A DNA stretch of 5,091 bases from assembly GCA_910584935.1 (NCBI GenBank), contig CAJUDU010000125.1:1-5091 (forward strand), read 5' to 3'. The notes under the pieces were generated by a model, which was not told the origin of the DNA, ran no database searches, and worked only from the letters and a program-made list of their open reading frames with translations. This stretch comes from an uncultured Butyricicoccus sp. (GTDB lineage Bacteria > Bacillota > Clostridia > Oscillospirales > Butyricicoccaceae). The translations under genes and the position numbers were made by a program. This document shows positions 1 through 5,091 of the stretch, one piece after another. The first letter of the stretch is position 1; each line of letters starts with the position of its first letter.

Positions 1-6
1 CGTATT

Positions 7-501
7 TCATGCCCCTATTTTACCACTGCGCCTTATTTTCGCAAGAGGTCTATTGGACTGCAACTGATATTCAAATACAGTAGTGAAAAAGTCCTCCAAC
101 CCATGATCTTTAATACAGCTCTCCAAAGCCGATTGATCCGGACAAGACAGCAATTGCTTCACTTCCTGTGAGTTCAACTCGAACAGCTTGTTTCCAATAC
201 TGGCGCATATCAACAAAAGAGCAATGTATAACACTTGATTTTGAGTATTGATACCAACAAGATTCCCCTCAATTTGAGAGCTTTTGCGATCTTCAGACGA
301 AAGCAGGCAATATAGTCCGTGAAAAAAGGACACTGGAGTATTTACTGACAGACCAAGTGAATCACAAGATGAAAAAAAATCATTCATTTGTTGGAGGACG
401 AAACGAATTCCCCGTACTGGTGTATAAAGGGCATCTTCAAAGTTTACCTTTGGCATTGCTGCTTCTGGCAGTGATGTCTTTTTGCCATTAGAAATTTTCA
501 T
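7..501 (-). CDS. hypothetical protein, 164 aa, unknown function
   Basis: I do not recognise this protein. The ATG at 501-499 is preceded on the minus strand by GAGGT (complement of 506-510), a fair ribosome binding site about five bases away, and the frame is open to a TGA at 9-7. The product has a basic N-terminus (MKISNGKK), a mixed middle, one short hydrophobic run at residues 90-102 (VLYIALLLICASI) that is too short for a confident membrane helix, and a basic C-terminal tail (KIRRSGKIGA). There is no signal peptide and no catalytic motif that I can name. It is transcribed divergently from the integrase across a 155-bp gap. Its last codons lie inside one arm of a 13-bp inverted repeat whose other arm is upstream of its start. 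The reading frame and RBS make it a probable real gene; the function is unknown. Confidence 0.62.
   Translation of the reverse strand: MKISNGKKTSLPEAAMPKVNFEDALYTPVRGIRFVLQQMNDFFSSCDSLGLSVNTPVSFFHGLYCLLSSEDRKSSQIEGNLVGINTQNQVLYIALLLICASIGNKLFELNSQEVKQLLSCPDQSALESCIKDHGLEDFFTTVFEYQLQSNRPLAKIRRSGKIGA
9..21. repeat. left arm of a 13-bp inverted repeat flanking the minus-strand gene
   Basis: ATGCCCCTATTTT here is the exact reverse complement of AAAATAGGGGCAT at 535-547. This arm overlaps the stop codon and encodes the last residues (KIGA) of the minus-strand gene. The flanking bases do not extend the match. Confidence 0.55.
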
Positions 502-534
502 AAATACCTCACAACCTCATAAAAAAATGTACCC

Positions 535-547
535 AAAATAGGGGCAT
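535..547. repeat. right arm of the 13-bp inverted repeat
   Basis: AAAATAGGGGCAT matches the reverse complement of 9-21 without a mismatch. It lies 34 bp upstream of the start codon of the minus-strand gene, so the two arms enclose that whole gene and its leader. Possible meanings are terminal repeats of a small mobile or invertible unit, a repeated protein-binding site, or chance. Confidence 0.55.
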
Positions 548-575
548 ACCGCACTGAATATTTTCAAGTTTTGAT

Positions 576-592
576 TTACAATTTCATTGTAA
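576..592. promoter_or_regulatory. 17-bp dyad, candidate operator / divergent promoter element
   Basis: TTACAAT, a TTC spacer and ATTGTAA form a perfect 7-bp inverted repeat between the divergent minus-strand gene and the integrase. Each half contains TACAAT, a five-of-six match to a -10 box, on opposite strands. Matching -35 boxes at 17-bp spacing are poor in both directions (CTGAAT at 554-559 for the plus strand). A repressor bound here could control both genes. The dyad is directly visible; promoter and operator function is inferred. Confidence 0.35.
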
Positions 593-642
593 GCAGAAGC
601 AAAAGTTCTGATTATCTCGTATATTTGACATTTAAATGCGTG

Positions 643-648
643 AAAGGA
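643..648 (+). promoter_or_regulatory. ribosome binding site deciding the integrase start
   Basis: AAAGGA lies eight bases before the ATG at 657. The in-frame ATG at 636, seven codons earlier, has no purine-rich site upstream (its leader reads TTGACATTTAA), so 657 is the better start. Confidence 0.6.
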
Positions 649-656
649 CGTGGAAA

Positions 657-1853
657 ATGAAGAAAAAGAATTTGCGTGTTACTGCAAGCCTTCAGGAAAA
701 GAACGGCAAGTTCTATATTGTTGCCCGCATTCCAGATGCGACCGGAAAGCTTAAGCAAAAGTGGATTTCCACAGGTTTGGCAGTTGCCGGAAATAAACGG
801 CGCGCAAAGAAAGTATTAGATGACAAATTATTGGAATTGCAGGACGAATTTGAGCGGGCAAGCCATACAGCCAGCTGGGCTGTTGCTGATGTAGGTGACA
901 TCCCATTTATCAATATTTTGGATCGCTGGATGATTCGCAAGCAGAGAGAATTAGCTCCCTCAACCGTTGAGGGTTATCACCGAATACTTGTGCGATTGCG
1001 TCCATATTTTCAACAGTTGAACTTGCAAACCAAAGAAGTGTCACCCAAAATCATTGATGATTATAGTAAGCACTTACTAAACGAAGGATTATCGCCCAAC
1101 ACTGTACGGCATCACCTGACGTTGCTAAAATCAGCGTTCAATGACGAAATTCGCAGTGGTGCGCCCATCTTAAATCCTGTAAAGTGCGTAAAACCACCTA
1201 AGATGGAAACTTTTGAGGCGAATACATATGGGGTAGATGAGTTGAAACAGCTTTTTGATTTCTTTAAAGGCGATGAGCTGGAAGATATCATCCAATTGGC
1301 TGCCTTATATGGGTTACGCCGAAGCGAAATTCTCGGATTGCGCTGGTCGGATATTGATTTTAATAACAAAATCCTACACATTCGGCACAAAGTAATTCAA
1401 ATTAAGGTTGATGGTGCATGGCGGCTTGTAAAAAGCAATAATTTGAAAACCGATGCAAGCAGACGCAGTTTTCCAATTTCTGAGGATATAGAGAACCTGC
1501 TGCTCGCACGAACATGCCGGATTGCAGAACGTAAAAAATCCGATTTGGGATATTATAATGGTGACTCCGAATATGTGTTTGTCGATCCCAAAGGGCATCT
1601 TATTTTCCCCAACTGGGTCACTGATCGGTTCCGTCATCGTCTTGCCCACAGTGGGCTGCCCAAGCTGCGTTTTCACGATTTGCGGCACAGTTGCGCTACT
1701 TTGTTATTGAAAAATGGTTGCAGCTTGCGTGAAATCCAAGCCTATCTTGGGCACGCCACGTACACCACCACAACACGATATGCCCACGTCGATGCTAAAA
1801 GCAAGCAGCACGCACTTGATGCGCTGGATCAGGCATTGTTGGGCAACAGGTGA
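657..1853 (+). CDS. tyrosine-type site-specific recombinase/integrase
   Basis: This is a 398-aa tyrosine recombinase that would cut and rejoin DNA at attachment sites to integrate and excise a phage or integrative element. The N-terminal 55 residues (YIVARIPDATGKLKQKW region) look like the beta-rich arm-site DNA-binding domain of such integrases. Residues about 80-180 form the helical core-binding domain (STVEGYHRI; GLSPNTVRHHLTLLKSAF). The C-terminal catalytic domain has the full set of active-site residues, counted from the 657 start: R221 in GLRRSEILGLRW, K264 in LKTDASRR, H340 and R343 in HDLRH, H366 in LGH, and nucleophile Y375 in TRYAH. Length and motifs are those of an intact family member with no frameshift. 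An alternative start at 636 would add seven residues but lacks an RBS. No excisionase gene is visible nearby. The host element and target site cannot be named from this window. Confidence 0.95.
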   Translation: MKKKNLRVTASLQEKNGKFYIVARIPDATGKLKQKWISTGLAVAGNKRRAKKVLDDKLLELQDEFERASHTASWAVADVGDIPFINILDRWMIRKQRELAPSTVEGYHRILVRLRPYFQQLNLQTKEVSPKIIDDYSKHLLNEGLSPNTVRHHLTLLKSAFNDEIRSGAPILNPVKCVKPPKMETFEANTYGVDELKQLFDFFKGDELEDIIQLAALYGLRRSEILGLRWSDIDFNNKILHIRHKVIQIKVDGAWRLVKSNNLKTDASRRSFPISEDIENLLLARTCRIAERKKSDLGYYNGDSEYVFVDPKGHLIFPNWVTDRFRHRLAHSGLPKLRFHDLRHSCATLLLKNGCSLREIQAYLGHATYTTTTRYAHVDAKSKQHALDALDQALLGNR

Positions 1854-1881
1854 AAAAAAGAGGGATTCCCCCTCTTTTTTT
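1853..1881 (+). terminator. rho-independent terminator after the integrase, probably bidirectional
   Basis: A 12-bp perfect stem (AAAAAAAGAGGG at 1853-1864, CCCTCTTTTTTT at 1870-1881) with a 5-base loop begins at the last base of the integrase TGA. The T7 run on the plus strand and the mirrored A7 run give a terminator shape on both strands. It should separate the integrase transcript from the next gene, whose RBS starts only six bases later. Confidence 0.8.
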
Positions 1882-1886
1882 GCCAG

Positions 1887-1893
1887 AAAGGAG
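1887..1893 (+). promoter_or_regulatory. ribosome binding site deciding the start at 1901
   Basis: AAAGGAG is seven bases before the ATG at 1901. The frame is open back to a GTG at 1850, but that codon overlaps the integrase end and its extra residues would be encoded by the terminator hairpin. The true start is therefore almost certainly 1901. Confidence 0.75.
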
Positions 1894-1900
1894 CAGAAAA

Positions 1901-2929
1901 ATGGGCAAAGTTATCAAAACATATGTACGCAGGAGCGAAAACATTATCCTCAAGGTGATTGACAATGAATCCTTTGAGTTCAGTGCGCCCAAGCAGTTTA
2001 GTCGCACATTTACGGCAGAGGAGCTGGGAAGAAAAAATTGGAAATCCATCAAGCATTTCAGCAAATATGGCAAGGCTATTATAAATAAGAGAGGGAAATT
2101 TATAGTGAAAAATCACACAGTTTCTGATAATGCTGTGACAACGCTGGAAATGCTACCGTTGCCAGCGCCCAATGTAGTAATTAGGCGAAAAAATGATTTA
2201 ATTCGCTATGAAACAACATTTTTTGTCGCTAAAAACGGCATTTTGGTTTCGATGAAGCAGGCTGCACTCAGCGAAAAAGGCGTTGGGATCGCAGGCGTGA
2301 ACCTTTCCGGAAAAGAACGAAAAATCGTGCAAGGCGTTCGCGATTTGTTGGGTCGAAAAGTTTTGAATAATCCAATATTGTTCAATCGTGTGGTAGATTT
2401 GGAAGAGAATATTGACAACCAGACTTATGATGCAAAGATGCCCCCAGAAGCTGCTTTGGCTGAAGCATTGATCCGACTTCCGCTGCCGATTTTCTGGGCA
2501 AGTGTTCATGCCTTTATGGCAACACTGATGCCTTTTTTGAATGAAGATGCCAAAGCGTTTTACTATCCTGCGCTGCGACTTAGTGAGGAAGAAAGCACAA
2601 AGCAGGCACAATATTCGCATTTGCGCGATGTTTTAGGTGATTTCTGCTTTGCCCGGGATGCAAGTTCAAACACCATTCGGCTGCCAGAGCTGACCCTGCA
2701 AGATGCTGACAGCATTGCTACTTTAAAAATAATCACAGGTTTGCCAGTATTAGCGCAGATTGACCGTGATGCTGTCCAAAAGGGTGTAACCGAAATGATG
2801 CAGCAGGCGCATTGCGAGATTGTTGCAACTGGTTTCGCCAAGCACCCGTTTAGGACAATCCCATTGCTAATCGGAGAACGACTTCCGGCAGATAATGCCA
2901 TTTTCGCTTTTGATTGGGATGTCTTTTAA
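1901..2929 (+). CDS. unknown protein, 342 aa, probably the N-terminal part of a gene split by an in-frame stop
   Basis: I do not recognise this family. Translation from the well-placed ATG gives a basic N-terminal region (residues 1-70, many Lys/Arg) and an acidic/mixed middle. A hydrophobic run follows at residues 193-213 (LPLPIFWASVHAFMATLMPF), which contains a His and may be buried rather than membrane-spanning. The region ends in FAFDWDVF. A GVNLSGKER stretch near residue 133 superficially resembles a P-loop but does not fit GxxxxGK[ST]. The TAA at 2927-2929 is followed by 191 further sense codons in the same frame that read like protein, so the ancestral product was probably about 534 aa. 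There is no signal peptide. It sits between the integrase terminator and the helicase. It may act with the helicase, but that is inference only. Confidence 0.7.
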   Translation: MGKVIKTYVRRSENIILKVIDNESFEFSAPKQFSRTFTAEELGRKNWKSIKHFSKYGKAIINKRGKFIVKNHTVSDNAVTTLEMLPLPAPNVVIRRKNDLIRYETTFFVAKNGILVSMKQAALSEKGVGIAGVNLSGKERKIVQGVRDLLGRKVLNNPILFNRVVDLEENIDNQTYDAKMPPEAALAEALIRLPLPIFWASVHAFMATLMPFLNEDAKAFYYPALRLSEEESTKQAQYSHLRDVLGDFCFARDASSNTIRLPELTLQDADSIATLKIITGLPVLAQIDRDAVQKGVTEMMQQAHCEIVATGFAKHPFRTIPLLIGERLPADNAIFAFDWDVF

Positions 2930-3505
2930 AGAGCGCACCCGGAGGATGTTGCCACCCTGCGTGCGGCATTCGCCGCGTTGCTGCAACATCTGCCAGACGT
3001 TACGGAAACTATAAATTGGGAAATCAGTCGCATGACCTTAAATGGAATGAAGTATTCTGAATGCTACTTTCTAACATTTTGCGAAGTGTTGGATTCAATG
3101 CTATTTCGCAGCTCCGAAGCAAGAGATATTTTTTTCAGCAAAGCACAGGATATGGTGTCAGCCTATTATTCCCAGGAAACAGAGAAATTCAAGCGCTTTG
3201 AAACTGCCGCGCAATTACTTACGAATCCTGCGCAATGGAAGGATTTGGTAGCCAAATCTTCGAAAGATATGAAACCCAATCACCTGGGTTTTCATGTTAA
3301 ATTAGATGGCAATGTGGAAGCAATTGCTTTTGAACTCAATCATGATTTTCCAGAATTAATGCATAATCGACTTGGGTTGCACAGAGGAGATTCGTTGCAA
3401 TTCAGGAAATACCTGCGCAGGCATGGGCAATTAAAATGCCCAAGTCAAAACGAACGCGGACGAAATGGGCTCCCTGCTTCCCATGTTGTTTTCCGCTTCC
3501 TATAG
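2930..3505 (+). pseudogene. downstream remainder of the 1901 gene, same frame, no good start of its own
   Basis: Reading continues in the frame of the 1901 gene immediately after the TAA at 2927: RAHPEDVATLRAAFAALLQH and on to a TAG at 3503-3505, 191 codons. The segment has protein-like character, with an amphipathic helix at its start, a SSEARDIFFSKAQDMVSAYY helix, and a PNHLGFHVKLDGNVEAIAFE beta-like stretch. No normal initiation site serves it. The TTG at 2978 and the ATG at 3035 have no ribosome binding site. The GGAGG at 2941-2945 would serve only a CTG at 2957. The simplest reading is one gene (1901-3505) interrupted by a nonsense change such as CAA, GAA or AAA to TAA. Alternatives are stop readthrough, rare CTG initiation, or a sequencing error. 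The function is unknown. Confidence 0.6.
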
Positions 3506-3520
3506 GCTGTGCAGAGGCTA

Positions 3521-3545
3521 AAAATTCAGTGAACAACTGAATTTT
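3521..3545 (+). terminator. AT-rich hairpin, weak terminator or first stem of a regulatory leader
   Basis: AAAATTCAGT (3521-3530) pairs perfectly with ACTGAATTTT (3536-3545) around a 5-base loop, 15 bases past the TAG at 3505. The stem is A/T-rich and only four T residues close it, so termination would be weak. The 3' arm can also pair with a site 80 bases downstream (3618-3626). Confidence 0.45.
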
Positions 3546-3584
3546 CGGCACTTTCAGCGACATTAGAAGTTCGCAAAATATCGA

Positions 3585-3646
3585 AAAATTGCCCGCATTG
3601 CAACCCTCTGAACCTTGTTCAGTTGTGCAGCCGTGCGGGCGGTTTT
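3585..3646 (+). ncRNA. structured RNA region upstream of the RecQ-like gene (leader, attenuator or terminator)
   Basis: The outer stem pairs AAAATTGCCCGCA (3585-3597) with TGCGGGCGGTTTT (3634-3646): 13 pairs if two U-G wobbles are allowed, with a 7-bp GC-rich perfect core. Inside it lies a second hairpin, CTGAAC (3608-3613) with GTTCAG (3617-3622), and a short CAA/TTG pairing (3601-3603 / 3623-3625) extends that inner hairpin. A GC-rich stem ending in GGTTTT has terminator form, though the T run is short. The element ends 42 bases before the helicase RBS begins. It may be a plain terminator for the upstream gene, an attenuator, or a small structured RNA. No known RNA family is recognised. Confidence 0.4.
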
Positions 3647-3688
3647 AACCGTAAAAAACATCGCGTGCATTTGACCGTCATCAAATAT

Positions 3689-3696
3689 AAAGGAGG
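3689..3696 (+). promoter_or_regulatory. strong ribosome binding site of the RecQ-like gene
   Basis: AAAGGAGG is nine bases before the ATG at 3706. It is close to a full match to the anti-Shine-Dalgarno sequence and fixes the helicase start. Confidence 0.8.
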
Positions 3697-3705
3697 CAAA
3701 TTTCA

Positions 3706-4947
3706 ATGGAACTTCAATCCGCATTGCGCAAACTGGGGATTCAAGCCATGCGCCCGTTTCAATCTGACCTGCTGGAAAAACTGCAAAATGGTCAGGATAT
3801 CATCTGCCTTGCACCAACCTCTGCTGGAAAAAGTTTGGTGTTTCAGACGTTTGCTTTAACCAGTGAAAAGTTGGTAATCGTGATAGAACCTCATCTAGCA
3901 CTCGAACTCGACCAAGTTGCTAAGCTGCAAAAACATGGTATTCCTGTCGCCTGCATTAATGGGCTGATGCCTGTAAGCGAGCGCAAAATTGCTATTGATA
4001 AAATAAAATCAAAAGAGCTCCGGCTTTTATATTTAACTCCTGAAATGTTGCAAAATAAGGATTTAAAGCAAATATTTAGAAACATGGATATTGCTGGCAT
4101 CATGGTGGATGAAGCCCATGCCATCAGCAAGCAAGGCGCAGGATTCCGGGAGGATTACCTAAAAATTGGCTCATTCATAGACGCTCTGCCCAATCGCCCT
4201 ATTGTGGGCGCGCTCACTGCTACAGCAACCAGAGCCACTGAAAAAGACATTACCGAGAAGCTCCATTTACAATGCCCGTACAGGCACTGTGCTGGCGTTA
4301 CCCGTGATAACATTGAATTATCCGTAACTGAAATCGGAAACGGTTTGGGCGGACGTAAGGATGCCGACATCATCGAACAACGCAAACGTGAAAAAATCTG
4401 CCGATGCCTTAACAAACAAAGAGATGGACGTATTGTTATTTACTGCAACACCATCTCAAGAGTTGAAAATCTATATGAATACTTGCAGGATAAAGGTTAT
4501 TCCGTTGAATTTTATCATGGGAAATGTGATCGCAAGCCCGACCGATTGAGAGCCTTTGCACAAGGCGATGTAAAAATTATGGTAGCAACCAATGCGTTTG
4601 GTTTGGGTGTGGATATCCCAGATATTCGACTGATTATCCATCATTCACCACTAATGGGACTAGACGATTACGTGCAGGAAGTTGGGCGAGCAGGACGTGA
4701 TGGAAAAAAGTCCAAAGCATTACTGCTATGGCATGAGTACGACTTTACAATAAATGAGAGATTGATTCGAGAAGCTCAAATGAAATTGACGGGTCGTGAA
4801 CTGAAAAACCGACTTGACGCACTGAAAGCCCTTCATACATACGCAAAAAATGAGCAAGACTGCCGTTGGCAACTTATCCGTGATTTCTTTAGTGAAGATA
4901 AAGGTAAGCGATGCAAAAAGCGATGTGACAATTGCCGCTTCAAATAA
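3706..4947 (+). CDS. RecQ-family ATP-dependent DNA helicase, compact form without WH/HRDC
   Basis: This 413-aa superfamily 2 helicase would unwind DNA 3' to 5' using ATP. Motifs in order: a RecQ-type motif 0 with Q19 (RPFQ), Walker A APTSAGKS (36-43, K42), motif Ia around EPHLALELDQV (61-71), LLYLTPEML (107-115), Walker B DEAH (135-138), motif III ALTATAT (169-175), motif IV around VIYCNT, motif V ATNAFGLGVDIP, and motif VI QEVGRAGRDG with arginine fingers R328 and R331. A RecQ-type zinc site follows: C386, C403, C407, C410. The protein stops three residues later, so the winged-helix and HRDC domains of E. coli RecQ are absent. The aromatic-rich loop after DEAH reads SKQGAGFREDY where RecQ normally has SQWGHDFRPEY; the Trp that couples DNA binding to ATP hydrolysis is Gln here, and the Walker A variant APTSAGKS differs from MPTGGGKS. 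It is probably a specialised accessory RecQ-like protein rather than the housekeeping RecQ. Confidence 0.93.
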   Translation: MELQSALRKLGIQAMRPFQSDLLEKLQNGQDIICLAPTSAGKSLVFQTFALTSEKLVIVIEPHLALELDQVAKLQKHGIPVACINGLMPVSERKIAIDKIKSKELRLLYLTPEMLQNKDLKQIFRNMDIAGIMVDEAHAISKQGAGFREDYLKIGSFIDALPNRPIVGALTATATRATEKDITEKLHLQCPYRHCAGVTRDNIELSVTEIGNGLGGRKDADIIEQRKREKICRCLNKQRDGRIVIYCNTISRVENLYEYLQDKGYSVEFYHGKCDRKPDRLRAFAQGDVKIMVATNAFGLGVDIPDIRLIIHHSPLMGLDDYVQEVGRAGRDGKKSKALLLWHEYDFTINERLIREAQMKLTGRELKNRLDALKALHTYAKNEQDCRWQLIRDFFSEDKGKRCKKRCDNCRFK

Positions 4948-4956
4948 CTGCCTGCC

Positions 4957-4992
4957 CGCTGCATTTATCAGATGCAGCGATTCTTTTTTTTT
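4957..4992 (+). terminator. rho-independent terminator after the helicase
   Basis: CGCTGCAT (4957-4964) pairs with ATGCAGCG (4972-4979) around a 7-base loop. It is followed by ATTC and a run of nine T residues (4984-4992), ten bases beyond the helicase TAA. This is a textbook intrinsic terminator. Confidence 0.9.
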
Positions 4993-5086
4993 GTTAGAAG
5001 CTAAACAGGCAGCCATACCGATGCAAGCGGCAATAAACATAAACGATTTGATTTTGTTAGAAATCTGTTAGAAAACGTGCTTCTAA
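4993..5086. repeat. cluster of GTTAGAA repeats with a core-site-like inverted pair
   Basis: GTTAGAA occurs at 4993-4999, 5056-5062 and 5067-5073; the last two are 11 bp apart as TGTTAGAAA copies. An inverted TTCTAA lies at 5081-5086. The last pair, TTAGAA (5068-5073), 7 bp, TTCTAA (5081-5086), has the geometry of a tyrosine-recombinase core site. That it is an attachment site is speculation. No gene is supported in this tail. Confidence 0.3.
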
Positions 5087-5091
5087 TTTAG

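Noticed and set aside
625..630. TTGACA, a perfect -35 box ahead of the integrase
   Set aside because: The -10 position 17 bp downstream (648-653, ACGTGG) is not promoter-like and would fall at the start codon.
1850..1900. GTG start at 1850 for the unknown gene, giving 17 more residues
   Set aside because: The extra residues are encoded by the integrase terminator hairpin, and there is a strong RBS at 1887-1893 for the ATG at 1901.
2022..2330. GVNLSGKER in the unknown protein as a Walker A motif
   Set aside because: The spacing and final residue do not match GxxxxGK[ST], and no Walker B partner is evident.
2921..2932. TTTTAAA at 2924-2930 as a programmed frameshift site
   Set aside because: The heptamer is not in the phase needed for -1 slippage. 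The +1 frame soon ends (KERTRRMLPP... to a stop near 3010), whereas the original frame continues after the TAA, so a nonsense change explains it better.
3623..3859. Plus-strand ORF overlapping the helicase start
   Set aside because: It runs through the structured leader and out of frame across the helicase N-terminus, and its product has no recognisable character.
4726..5062. Minus-strand ORF whose start region resembles a lipoprotein signal (MFIAACIGMAAC, with SNKIKS before it)
   Set aside because: It has no ribosome binding site and no ATG at the best N-terminus (only an ATT). Its KKK comes from the terminator T run, and most of it is antisense to the helicase 3' end. It could be a remnant of another gene, but nothing more supports it.
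1..5091. CRISPR arrays, tRNA or rRNA genes, insertion sequences, retron or toxin-antitoxin genes
   Set aside because: I saw no regularly spaced repeats, no tRNA cloverleaf, no transposase or reverse transcriptase motifs, and no small gene pair with a known toxin or antitoxin pattern.

Overview
The window looks like an accessory or integrated segment of a moderate-G+C Gram-positive bacterium, most likely a Clostridia-type member of the Bacillota. This is inferred from strong AAAGGAGG-type ribosome binding sites, rho-independent terminators with long T runs, and a tyrosine integrase of the phage/integrative-element type. No ribosomal or housekeeping gene is present to fix the taxon.

Layout. 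A small gene of unknown function (164 aa) lies on the minus strand at 7-501. A 13-bp perfect inverted repeat (9-21 / 535-547) encloses it. The divergent intergenic region (502-656) carries a 17-bp dyad, TTACAAT-TTC-ATTGTAA, which supplies a -10-like TACAAT on each strand. A complete tyrosine recombinase/integrase follows on the plus strand (657-1853). Its stop codon runs into a symmetric terminator hairpin. Next comes an unrecognised gene with a strong RBS (1901-2929). It stops at an in-frame TAA, yet the same frame stays open for another 191 codons (2930-3505), so it looks like a gene of about 534 codons broken by one nonsense change. A 200-bp intergenic region (3506-3705) has several nested and mutually exclusive RNA hairpins. 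It leads into a 413-aa RecQ-family helicase (3706-4947) with a strong RBS and a classic terminator. The last 100 bp has no supported gene but holds repeated TTAGAA motifs.

How the genes may fit together. The integrase next to a cargo-like pair (large unknown protein plus compact RecQ-like helicase) fits a mobile element or a hotspot for genes exchanged between strains. The helicase has all SF2/RecQ motor motifs and the Zn-binding cysteines. It ends right after them, without winged-helix or HRDC domains, and its aromatic-rich loop lacks the usual Trp. A DNA-processing or defence-like role for the unknown protein and helicase is only an inference from this arrangement. No known defence, toxin-antitoxin, CRISPR or retron signature was recognised.
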